This document shows positions 21,004-30,160 of a DNA stretch of 64,000 nucleotides, piece by piece. The stretch is from Gliomastix tumulicola. Its lineage: Eukaryota; Ascomycota; Sordariomycetes; Hypocreales; Bionectriaceae. Below the pieces are notes generated by a model. It searched no databases and was not told where the DNA came from. It saw only the letters and a program-made list of their open reading frames with translations. The translations under genes and the position numbers were made by a program. The DNA lies in contig BCHX01000007.1 of the NCBI GenBank assembly GCA_001599755.1, forward strand, positions 1,798,001 through 1,862,000, written 5' to 3'. The number at the start of each line of letters is the position of its first letter. The first letter of the stretch is position 1.

Positions 21004-22955
21004 TGTTGCGGTTTTTTCGACGGGCGATCGAGGAGGCGGAGGAGATGACGATAGTGAATATCGCGTAAGAGGTAGTATCAAAGAGGATATATAGGTCGGA
21101 GAGTCGCTTGGACTTGATGCCGGTGCCAGCAAGTATATCTGAGAGAGGGAGCAAGGATTAGCCAAAGATGTAGCCAAAGCTTGGTTCTTCAATTCAGAAG
21201 GAGAAGGGAAGCAGGAGAGGATGGAAGAAAGTTTTGCTTTAAAGGCGTTGAGGGGTGGGGGGAGAATCAATCCAATCGAGGCTTGGAGCTGTTGGGTGAC
21301 GGCACCAGTGGCAGTGAGTGGCTGTTAGCAGCAGCAGCAGTAGCAGTTAGGTAACCTTAGTACCTAAGGTACTAGGTAAGGTAGGGGTAGCATCAGTGCC
21401 AGCGAGCCACCACCAATGACCCCTCCTTCCTCGCTGAAGCGCGCCGCCCGTGTCTGCGTGCCCCTCCATGACCTGCAGAGCAACAAATTGCGCCCCCGCC
21501 CCTCATCTCGTTGCCCACCGAAAGCGGTTATCGATAAGCCCTCGCATAGCCAGATGGCGGGGCAGTTGGCGTAGCATCCCGGCCAGAATCCCGAACCTCT
21601 CGTCCTCAAGCCAGACGAGGCAGCGATTTGGCACGGCCGGCCGTCCGACGTCTGCTCGATGGGGCCGCCGGGTGACCAAACGATTGATGAGATGTTTGTG
21701 ATCATCCCCGCCTCCATTGGCCACACGCCCGGTCCCGTCGCCGTGGGAGGGGACGTCAAGGCGCGTCTTAATCAGCTGGAGCTGTTGGCTGGTCAAGCGA
21801 CAGAGACCCTTCCAGCCACTCCGTCCGGCAGCCGATGGCCCCCAATTGCTGCCCGTTGGTCCTGTGCTGACAAGTGAAGTGGAGGAATTGAAGGTGCAAG
21901 GGGATGTTTGTGTGTGTGACAGTGCATATAGAGGTATAACTTACATTATGTTGGTGTGGTGAGCAGAGGTCACTCGGGTTTGCGGAAGAATGCAGAAAAT
22001 GAGGAAGATCCAGACGAGGCGCGGAGGGAGGGGCAACGGCTACCTATTTATTGGTGATCGACTAGACGCGGCACAAGTCGAATAAGGAGGCCATTTCCTG
22101 GCGACCTCGAATTCTCGTCATCGGATTGCCGAGCTGCCTGGCAGAGCTGGCACGGGTTAGGGGGAGACGCTTAACGGAAACATGCGGGAGAGGTGCTCCC
22201 CGCGATGCTCCGCCTCGGGATCGAGTGTCTGATACGCCCTCGTGAGACGAACGCGGCTAGGAGGAGGGGTTGCCTGACGGCTTATACGTGGGCTATGATT
22301 GGTTGTGTGAAGTCTGGTTGAAGAGTTTATCCAGAAGGCCGCAACCTACTTTCACAGCCCGCCCTTCGTTCAGTTCACATTTCCCAGAGTGAGGTCTTCC
22401 AGGCTACGATCTCACGATTCCACAGAGCCGCGCAAGATTCGGTCCAATATGAACAGCCCACGCACACCTCGCTGCCATCATGCAGCTACCCCTACACATT
22501 GCGAAACACATGGGAAATGGAAATATATTTTCCGTCGCCCAGAACTCGGACTTGGTCGCTATTCTCCTCGGTTTACACGCCCGGATCCCTCGAGATGCTA
22601 GGGACCGCTCCGAAGGAGCCCCGCATCGCCGGCTATGGCATCTTCGTAGGTGGAACTCTTGAGGCAAAGGACTGGTCAGCTCGGGAAAAGCCCCGTGTCC
22701 ACTCACGATTCCGTCTTCTGTTCGATCAGGTAGTAGTTTTAGGTTGAGGTAATGTGAATTCGCCAAGGTCTCAAAGGACTAGGAGAGGGAGGGGGGAAGG
22801 GGAAGGGGAGGCTCTCACCTGGAGATCCCATCTGTCGAGTTCGACGAGTTGAGGTGGTGGCCCACCAGGCGCTTAGTCATCAACTTTTTTCTACCATACC
22901 TAGCTCAGGCGAACCAGCTCTGAGGCTCTAACATTTTTGTGCCGGCCAACACAAC
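21004..22955. other. divergent intergenic region between FBA1 and BCS1-like genes
   Basis: Nearly 2 kb that contains the promoter of the aldolase gene. An ACCTTAG/CTAAGGT inverted repeat with a 3-base spacer lies at 21354-21370, next to a CAG/TAG-rich run. Reading frames of up to 131 codons exist but none resembles a protein. Confidence 0.55.
21354..21370. repeat. ACCTTAG-TAC-CTAAGGT inverted repeat upstream of FBA1
   Basis: A perfect 7-bp palindromic pair around a 3-base spacer, followed by further TAGGTA-like words up to 21385. It lies 350 bp upstream of the aldolase start codon. Such CCTTAGGTA-like words are common in intergenic DNA of Sordariomycetes; their role is unknown. Confidence 0.45.
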
Positions 22956-24359
22956 ATGTCGACAGAATCTACAGGGTCAGTGCTCGGCCTCCATGCCCTC
23001 CTCGACAATCCCGTCTTTGCCGGCGGCTTCGGCCTTGCCTCCATTGGCGCTGCCGCGGCCTTTGCTCGCAAGGGCGCCATAAGCCTCGCCGGCGTCGCGC
23101 GTCGCCGCTTGCTCGTCAACGTCGAAATCAGCAAGCAGGACCCTGCGTACCCGTGGATCCTGGCCTGGCTGTCGCAGCCTCGCGAGAACCCTGGCTTCAT
23201 CGCCTCTCGACTCACGCGCATTCACAATCTATCGGTCTCGACGACGACAGCGACTCGGGGATCTCCTGGGGCAGCGGCCGGTCCAGCGAACGCGAGCTTC
23301 TTCCTACAGCCCGGATACGGCCGACACATCGTGAAACATGGGAGCGCATACATTGCGGTCAATAGGGAGAAGCACAGCACGGCCAATATGAATACCGGCG
23401 AGCCGCACGAGATTGTCCAGCTGACGACTCTCTGGGCGCACCGGCATGTCTTCGAGGAGGTCTTTGGCGAGGCGCATCGGATGGCAATCAAGGCCAACGA
23501 AGGCAAGACGACAGTATACTCCGCACGGGGCATGGACTGGTCTCCGCTTGGCGATCCCAGGAAGAAGAGGCCCATAGAGTCAGTCGTATTAGACGATGGG
23601 GTGAAGGAGAACATCGTGGCCGATGTCCAGGACTTCCTCTCCAGGCAGCAATGGTATGTCGACCGGGGAATCCCATATCGGAGAGGATACCTCCTATTTG
23701 GTCCTCCTGGAAGTGGGAAGAGTTCATTCATTCAGGCGCTTGCCGGAGAACTGGACTTTAGTGTCGCGATGATCAATCTTAGCGAGATGGGCATGACGGA
23801 CGACAAGCTCGCCTACCTCCTGACGAAACTACCGAAGCGGAGCATACTACTGCTGGAAGATGCCGATGCAGCTTTCGTCAATCGCCGACAGAGGGATACA
23901 GATGGATATAGTGGCGCCACGGTGACCTTTTCTGGTCTGCTCAACGCCTTAGATGGCATTGCAGCAGGGGAGGAGCGCATCGCGTTTCTGACCACGAATC
24001 ACGTCGACCGACTCGATCCGGCACTTATTCGCCCCGGTCGCGTTGACATGATGGTCCGGATCGGTGAAGCAACCCGCCACCAGGCCGCACAGATGTGGGA
24101 TCGATTCTATGGCGACATCGACACAGACCACTCTGGCAAAGCTCGCTTCCTCGCACGACTGGAGGAGCTGGGACTCTTCGGAACGGATAAGGATGGACAG
24201 CCATCGCATCGCCACACGAGCACTGCTGCGATCCAAGGTCTGTTCCTGTTCAACAAGAACGATATGAAGGGAGCCATTGACATGGCCGAGGGCCTGATAC
24301 CCCGGCACTTCGAGGCCAGCAATGAGGTGCCTGAAGGTGCGATCAAGACGCCTTCTTGA
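22956..24359 (+). CDS. BCS1: BCS1-like AAA ATPase of the mitochondrial inner membrane
   Basis: A single exon of 467 residues. The N-terminus carries a hydrophobic helix (NPVFAGGFGLASIGAAAAFA, residues 18-37) followed by basic residues, the internal targeting arrangement of BCS1. The BCS1-specific domain includes ETLTT-like LTTLWAHRHVFEEVFGEA and VYSARGMDWSPLGDPRKKRP. The AAA module has Walker A GPPGSGKSSF, Walker B ILLLEDADAAF, and the second region TNHVDRLDPALIRPGRVD. In yeast the protein translocates the folded Rieske protein across the inner membrane for complex III assembly. Length matches the true BCS1 (about 450 residues) rather than the many longer BCS1-like fungal paralogues with C-terminal extensions. 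No intron is needed. Confidence 0.92.
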   Translation: MSTESTGSVLGLHALLDNPVFAGGFGLASIGAAAAFARKGAISLAGVARRRLLVNVEISKQDPAYPWILAWLSQPRENPGFIASRLTRIHNLSVSTTTATRGSPGAAAGPANASFFLQPGYGRHIVKHGSAYIAVNREKHSTANMNTGEPHEIVQLTTLWAHRHVFEEVFGEAHRMAIKANEGKTTVYSARGMDWSPLGDPRKKRPIESVVLDDGVKENIVADVQDFLSRQQWYVDRGIPYRRGYLLFGPPGSGKSSFIQALAGELDFSVAMINLSEMGMTDDKLAYLLTKLPKRSILLLEDADAAFVNRRQRDTDGYSGATVTFSGLLNALDGIAAGEERIAFLTTNHVDRLDPALIRPGRVDMMVRIGEATRHQAAQMWDRFYGDIDTDHSGKARFLARLEELGLFGTDKDGQPSHRHTSTAAIQGLFLFNKNDMKGAIDMAEGLIPRHFEASNEVPEGAIKTPS

Positions 24360-24801
24360 GAATGTTCAAATACGGATTGTAAAACAATTGTACCATACTG
24401 TAAAATCATCCAAGATACCCAGTTGTGGACGAGACGAGTTGTGCACTCTGCGGCACATGTTGGATATTAGTTAGAATATGGAACCACGGCGGGTTGATTA
24501 TTTTAATATCAGCGAAGTCGGCTGAAAAATAGCAAACGTTTCGTTCTATTCTCAAACAAACCACATGCCAGATTCCTTCCTGCGCGGACACAAGCTAAGC
24601 AGGATGGAAGGGCCATTCACGACCCGCCGGCTGCCTAGAAGCACTACAGGTACGACCCATGCGAAGTGAGGCTGAGAATCCTCACCCCGTGACTCACGTC
24701 CAAATTCACGACCTCACAACGCGTCCATCTCTTTGCCAATTTTGTCGCTTTACATCTCGCACTCCAGAAATTTCGACGCACCACCTCAGCTTTTGTCTAC
24801 A
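24360..24801. other. intergenic, no gene seen
   Basis: Short AT-rich spacer between the BCS1 stop and the next start. No coding frame. Confidence 0.5.
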
Positions 24802-25914
24802 ATGGACCCATCGTCATCGCGGCCGAGAGGTCAGGGAACTCTAGACGCATGGCTCGGGGGTTCATCACGACAAGTGCCAGCTCCATCTTCACATCAACCC
24901 CCCGCACCTCGAATCGAGAGCAATCGCGATGCGGGCGCAGCATCACAAAACAGTGAGGCGAAAAGCAGCCAGGCCAGCAGCAGCGTTGGCGGGAGTTACA
25001 GAAATCGGGACAACGGCAGCACGCCTTCACAGCGGATAGAGCTCGCCGCCATCGCCAAGGAGACGAGGACAGTCCTGCCGGACATCCTCAATAAGATCCC
25101 GCACATTCACGCGAGCAAATCCGAGGCTCTCTTCCTCTCTACACTACCCCCGCTCCATGCAGCAGACTGCCCCCGGTATCGAAATGGAGGCAAAGCTACG
25201 ATCAGGGTCATCAACCAGGACACCTTCAACGCGGCGATAGACCTGGCAACCCACTTCGCTGATATCGCCATGTCCGACGACGACGACGACAACAGCCGCG
25301 TCGCTGTGCTCAACATGGCCAGCCACTCCCACCCGGGCGGCGGCTGGCTCAAGGGCGCCATGGCGCAGGAGGAGGCCATGTGCTACCGCAGCTCGCTCGC
25401 CCTCAGCCTGCACAGACGATACTACCCGTGGAAGCAGCGCATGGGCATCTACACGCCCGACGTCCTCGTCATCCGCTCCGACGTGCCCTCGGGCCACGCG
25501 CTCCTCGTCCCAGATGTCGCACCCGTCGACCTCCCCGTCGTCAGCGTCCTCTCCATCGCCGCGCCGCGCTGCCCCGAGGTCCGCAGGATCAAGCAGACGG
25601 TCGACGCGGGCACTGCGGTCGTCGAGCGCACCGTGTATGCGGATCCTGCCGTCCGGGACCTGCTCAAGGACAAGATGAGGCTGTGTCTGCGTATGGCTGC
25701 GCAGCGGGGGCACAAGCTGCTGGTGCTCGGGGCGCTGGGGTGCGGCGCATTTCGGAATCCGAGGAGGGAGGTGGCGCACTGCTGGCTCGAGGTGTTCCGG
25801 GAAGCTGAGTTCCAGGGCGGCTGGTGGGAGGAGGTGTGGTTTGCGGTGTATGATCGGAAGAATGAGGGCAACTTTGAGGTCTTTGAGGAGATTCTAGGAG
25901 GTGTAGATGTTTGA
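24802..25914 (+). CDS. TIGR02452-family protein (microbial-type PARG) with N-terminal PIP-like motif
   Basis: A single exon of 370 residues from the ATG at 24802. After a disordered Ser/Pro/Gln-rich N-terminus (to about residue 80) the macrodomain-like part begins with AKETRTVLPDI. It includes VLNMASHSHPGGGWLKGAM followed by AQEE, i.e. the GGG...QEE loop that holds the catalytic glutamates in poly(ADP-ribose) glycohydrolases, then YRSSLALSL and, near the C-terminus, LLVLGALGCGAFRNP. The family is expected to remove ADP-ribose chains. Residues 11-18 (QGTLDAWL) resemble a PCNA-interacting peptide (Q..L..x-aromatic), suggesting a nuclear repair role. That link is inference. A run of six Asp at 25277-25294 lies inside the domain. 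Confidence 0.8.
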   Translation: MDPSSSRPRGQGTLDAWLGGSSRQVPAPSSHQPPAPRIESNRDAGAASQNSEAKSSQASSSVGGSYRNRDNGSTPSQRIELAAIAKETRTVLPDILNKIPHIHASKSEALFLSTLPPLHAADCPRYRNGGKATIRVINQDTFNAAIDLATHFADIAMSDDDDDNSRVAVLNMASHSHPGGGWLKGAMAQEEAMCYRSSLALSLHRRYYPWKQRMGIYTPDVLVIRSDVPSGHALLVPDVAPVDLPVVSVLSIAAPRCPEVRRIKQTVDAGTAVVERTVYADPAVRDLLKDKMRLCLRMAAQRGHKLLVLGALGCGAFRNPRREVAHCWLEVFREAEFQGGWWEEVWFAVYDRKNEGNFEVFEEILGGVDV

Positions 25915-26390
25915 GCGGTTGTCGTGAGCCACAGCAGCATGAGATTTTGCGAAATATATTCAGTGATTTATACCATCAAGGCAATGGAATTCAACATGCA
26001 TACGTATACATGGTAGTGTCGGTCACTATAGTATATATACTTGGGTCGACCTATGTGCTAGAGATTCCATGCACAGATCTAGGGCCCAGATTCCCTTGCC
26101 CTTTCCAATACCAAGTGACTTTCAGATAAATGCCATTCATCATCATGTTTAGCAAGCATTTAGACTAGTACGTAATCTAAGGTAGACGGCAACAGAGTCT
26201 AGATTCGCTTGCTTCATGCAAGATGCTCTTGCCGTTATCGCGACGTAGCAAGAGTATAGGTTAGCACCATCAAGAACCTGCCCAAACCACGATCTGACTC
26301 GGCCCGCCCCGCATTCAACCTTCGGTCTTGAATCTCAACAACGAACACACCAGGTCACTCATTCATAGATTGCCCAATCCGATTATTCAA
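25915..26390. other. intergenic, no gene seen
   Basis: AT-rich 3' flank of the PARG-like gene and promoter of the next gene. Only short frames. Confidence 0.5.
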
Positions 26391-27421
26391 ATGAATAAGA
26401 AAGGCCCTTCCCATGAGCCTGCGAAGCTGTCTCGCAGAGGCAGAACCCCGTCCGGCCCTTGGGGAAGACTCCGGCCCGTCGAGCAGGACCCTCTCGAGGC
26501 CATCGGCTTCCCGTCCCGGGGAGACAACCGGTAAGGTATCCTGGAAATCCGATGCCGTTGACCCCCGACGGTGGTCTCTTTCACACACTCGCCTAGCAGA
26601 AGAGTGCAGCTTCTGACGTGGTCGGTCCTGATAGGCTTCTCGAACCTAAGGCGCAGGAAAAGTACTACACCAAGATCGTAGAGCGGTACATGTCCTTCTG
26701 TACCGACGCCGGCAAGCGTGATGAGCTGCTACGGAGATTCACCGCCCACGAGCTGGGCTCACGCGCTCGACCGGGCGGCGGCGATGACTCCTCTCCCGCG
26801 CCGACGGCGGAATCCCTGCAGAGCCCGGAGAAGAAGTCAGACCTGTCGCACATCCTGATGGCGCTCCGAAAACTCCGCGAGGGCATCGTGGCCGCGAAGC
26901 GCTGCGACGAGTTCGCGATCCAGGCCTACATCTTCTGCATCCGGCTCTCCGTGCTCGTCAAGCAGCCCGAGTCGTACCACCCGGCGCTGCTCTACCTCCT
27001 CCGCCACCTGCACCCGCAGAAGCCGCTGTCGTCGGTCGAGCTGCAGGAGATCGTCGGGTACCTCGTGCTGGACGCGGCCTGCCGCCGCAGGGAGCTCGCC
27101 GAGGCGTACAGCGTCCGGCAGCAGTACAGGCTCAAGGACGCCAAGGTCAACCACGCGCTGCACGCGCTGGCGCACGACAACTACATCCTGTTCCGGCGGG
27201 TGAAGGACGCCGTCGACGGGCACCGGGCGAGGCTGATGGAGTTTGCCGAGGCCGACATGCGGATGCAGACGCTCAAGGCGTTCGGGAGGGCGTATCTGGG
27301 GGTCGACCTCGCGTTCCTGGAGACGGTGACGGGGAGGAAGTGGGAGGCGCTGCGGAAGGAGGACGGTGTGGGATGGGAGCTTGATGACGGCAAGGTCACA
27401 ATCCGCAGGATCAAGCGTTGA
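26391..27421 (+). CDS. PCI-like (CSN8/PSMD8/EIF3K-type) domain protein
   Basis: Exon 1 (26391-26530) encodes a basic, Pro/Gly/Arg-rich N-terminus ending GFPSRGDNR; exon 2 (26605-27421) begins AASDVVGPDRLLEPKAQ, giving 318 residues. The body is all-helical: KYYTKIVERYMSFCTDAGKR, SHILMALRKLREGIVAAKRC, YHPALLYLLRHLHPQKPL, then a winged-helix-like end with FGRAYLGVDLAFLETVTG and a short beta strand DGKVTIRRIKR. That order fits the CSN8/PSMD8/EIF3K form of the PCI domain found in the COP9 signalosome, proteasome lid and eIF3, but I cannot say which complex, or whether it belongs to any. The acceptor at AGAAGAG/T is weak and was chosen because it alone keeps frame; nearby AGs are out of frame. Confidence 0.65.
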
Positions 27422-28203
27422 GTGCCGTCCAACAAATCTCTTCGTTTGTACCTTTTTTTTTTGCTACTGGCCGATATTTCTGGAGTCAGGTCGGGTCTCG
27501 TTATCGGTTATCACTGGGTTATCGCCAACCGGCGCGGTGTTCGGGTAGCTCCTTCCCTGAGGTCTGTTTGACCGATATCAATTGGCTTTCCTCAAGTTCC
27601 CACACCTACTTCACTTTTCCCTTCCCCAACGCCCACCAACGTCTCGTGTACGTATTGTATATTATCTGCTGATTCATAGCCGATTCACCCTCAAGAAGTC
27701 CCTAATGCTGTTTACTGGATCGTCCGGTAGGCTCCAGGCGATTAGCGGTCAGGCAGACGAACACGCACCACGATCATCAGCGCTGGCGATTCACATGGTC
27801 TGGTGAGGTCGGGCTGCAGCAGGCTTCTACTTCCACACCTCAGCGAAGTCGCTGTGTCATCGCCGTGGGGCCGCCCTTCTGCAACCTTCCAGCAGCGGTG
27901 CCTTGCAGTTCGTACCTCTGTATCCTCTCAACCCTCCTCACTGTCTTACCTCAACTCACCCAGCCTGGCCTAGGACAACTCCCTCTTCAAGCTCGCTCGA
28001 GGCTCAGCAACAGCTCGCATCTGCTCAGCATATGCCCGCTGGCCTATACACGCATCAGATGCCCAAGGTCTTGCCCGAAGACGAAGACGACCGCGCCGCC
28101 CGCTGCCCTGTCAACCCTCTTTTCTCTCCAGCCCTGCACCTCGACCCTCGACGTGCCTTTCCTCCTGCTGGCCCTCCATTTGTTTCGCTGCTGGTCATCA
28201 TCC
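27422..28203. other. intergenic and probable 5' leader of the BTB gene
   Basis: Contains a T-run (27452-27461) after the PCI gene and a long pyrimidine-rich stretch before 28204. An open frame extends upstream of 28204 to 27865 but has no ATG and reads as low-complexity. Confidence 0.5.
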
Positions 28204-28935
28204 ATGGCCCCCGCCGGCAGGAAGCGAGCACGCCCGACGCCATCCGACGAGGCGCAGCCCCCCTCCAGCCTGCTTTCGGACAATCGCGCGCAGTGGCTAG
28301 TCAAGTGCGTAACCCCCTACGCGTTCGCAGCCGTGCCTGCAGCCGGGCATCAAGGTAGGCAGGCCTCGTTAACCCAGCCTCCGCCTTCTTCTAGGAGCGA
28401 GCACCAGACCGTCGAGCTTCAGGTCAAAAACGAGACGCAATGCGAGTCGCTCGTCGCGCACCGCAACGTGCTCACCCAGGCGTCCGAGTACTTCGACCGC
28501 TGCCTGAAGGAGCCGTGGTCCGAGTCCAAGGGCGTCATCACCTTTGACGACATCGACCCCAAGTTCCTGGCCCTCTACATCGGCGTGGCGTATGCGCACA
28601 GCTCTCTGATTCCGCTCACGGCGCCGCAGAGCATCGCCAGCCCCGAGGCGGCAAGCGTCCGGACCTCGCTCAGGGATCTCGTCGAGGTGTACAAGCTGTG
28701 CGACCGCTTCGTCAGCCCTACGCTCATAGACTACATCGCGCGCTGCATCGACACGGCCATCGGCGACGGCCACCGCGCGCTCTTCCGCGCGCAGTCGGAC
28801 GAGAAGCTGCAGCTCAACCGCATCACCGACTTTGCCGACGGGTACGAGGCGCTCGAGATGATGCACGCGAAGCAGAAGGCGATGGGTAGCACCATGATCC
28901 TATACTTTTGCGAGGGCGTCAGCCATGCGGCCTAG
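28204..28935 (+). CDS. BTB/POZ-domain protein, ending at an in-frame TAG
   Basis: Exon 1 (28204-28304) and exon 2 (28395-28935) encode 213 residues. After a short basic, nuclear-signal-like start (GRKRARPTPSDE), the fold runs through HQTVELQVKNETQCESLVAH, RNVLTQASEYFDRCLKEPW, DIDPKFLALYIGVAYAH and LVEVYKLCDRFVSPTLIDYI, the order expected of a BTB domain followed by a BACK-like helical part. BTB proteins of this kind in fungi are of mostly unknown function. The frame stays open for 43 further codons after TAG (28933-28935), reading DACMDQIAAERPRFVASVSR and so on to TGA at 29065-29067, and this tail looks coding. The gene may therefore be C-terminally truncated, mis-sequenced at one base, or read through. 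Confidence 0.7.
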   Translation: MAPAGRKRARPTPSDEAQPPSSLLSDNRAQWLVKCVTPYAFAAVPAAGHQGRQASLTQPPPSSRSEHQTVELQVKNETQCESLVAHRNVLTQASEYFDRCLKEPWSESKGVITFDDIDPKFLALYIGVAYAHSSLIPLTAPQSIASPEAASVRTSLRDLVEVYKLCDRFVSPTLIDYIARCIDTAIGDGHRALFRAQSDEKLQLNRITDFADGYEALEMMHAKQKAMGSTMILYFCEGVSHAA

Positions 28936-29067
28936 GACGCCTGCATGGACCAGATCGCAGCTGAGCGCCCCCGGTTCGTCGCGAGCGTATCCAGGGGCTT
29001 CGCGCGGAAGCTGGAGGCCCTTAGGGGTGCCCGCAAGCTCAAGCGAACCGAGATGCGCGGCCCATGA
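28933..29067 (+). other. open C-terminal extension after the BTB-gene TAG
   Basis: From TAG at 28933 the same frame continues without a stop to TGA at 29065. The 43 residues are amphipathic and basic (RPRFVASVSRGFARKLEAL, then ARKLKR), unlike random translation. I infer it is the old C-terminus of the BTB protein. Confidence 0.55.
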
Positions 29068-30070
29068 TGGGGGAGCGGAGAGAGAGAGAGAGAGAGAGAG
29101 TCATTGGGACGGGACTATTTTGCACGAGGACTGTGATGTAGGGGTTATTTCTTCTTCTTTTTTTTTTTTTCAGACTGGCATAGGAATGGGCTCTTTCATC
29201 TCTTCATTTCAGGGGGTTTCTGGGGCTGGCTTTTTTTCTTCTTCTTCGGGATCTGCGACGGAATAGATTGATACCCATGGAAGGGTTCAATATTGACGAG
29301 ATTTGCGGCGTTTGTAGAGTCGATACCCAGGTTTTTTCTTCTTTTTTATCAAATGCGTTTGCCTACTACTAAATACCTACGGAGTATGATGGTCTGAGAT
29401 GCTATATCTGCGAGAAAGCACCGCCAAGACCGATGGTCCAGCATCCTCGATAACATGTGATCTGGTGAGACGTCAAAATGACAAAAAAAACAAGCATCCT
29501 AGCCAGCGCGACACCCGCTCCCAAGCATCAATAACCAACAAAGCGTCAGCAAAAGCCACCCCCAATAATAAATAGCTCCCACAGATAAGGCAGCTGACAG
29601 GGAAAACAGGCGAGGTGTGCACAGACACCTGCTGGGTAATAGCGCCAGGCGCTAGAAGCTGCTTCAGAAGCCCGCCAAAAGTTCCAGCGGTGGTGCACGG
29701 TGTTCCCACTTGGGTGAGGAGAGAGGGGGGCCGTCTTCTGACTCTCTGACCCAGGAGAAAAGCACCTGAGCAGCTTCCGCTTTGGGAGGACGTGGCGCGA
29801 CGGTTTGGACCCTGGGGGGTGTTTGGCTACGGCTGGCCTCGGTTCGGTTTAGCTGGGAGGGTGTGCTGGAGAGGAGTCTTTTCGCGATGGACTACTTGGT
29901 GTACAGCATCATTGGAGGCTGTGTTCTGGCGTTCCGGAGCCGTGGTGCTCCCCTGGATGTGATTCTGCGGGGCCTTTGGCAGCCTTTGGAGACGATGTGC
30001 CGAACAGCCGCGACACTCTACGACGGCGTGAAAGGCATTTCATCGCGCACTACGTCGTGCCTGAGTCTTG
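29068..30070. other. intergenic with simple repeats
   Basis: A (GA)n microsatellite lies at about 29080-29100, T-runs at 29158-29170, and TACGGAGTA at 29378-29386. A minus-strand frame of 78 codons (29473-29709) has hydrophobic patches but no homology I recognise; I do not call it. Confidence 0.5.
29080..29101. repeat. (GA)n microsatellite
   Basis: About ten GA units just after the open extension of the BTB gene, probably in its 3' UTR. Confidence 0.8.
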
Positions 30071-30160
30071 TTAGTCTCGCAGAAACCACGGATCAGAGAG
30101 AATCTCCCGAGCTGAGGGTCTCTTCTCAGGATCATATTGCAAGATCCTCCGAACCAGCGT
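30071..30160 (-). other. open C-terminal extension after the kinase TAG (subdomain XI)
   Basis: Directly after TAG (30163-30161) the same frame reads TLVRRILQYDPEKRPSAREI and then SDPWFLRD before TAA at 30073-30071. This is kinase subdomain XI with its invariant Arg (KRPSA), so it is the true end of the protein kinase fold. Confidence 0.75.

Noticed and set aside
27865..28203. N-terminal extension of the BTB frame upstream of 28204
   Set aside because: Begins with GTG and reads as low-complexity leader; no ATG supports it.
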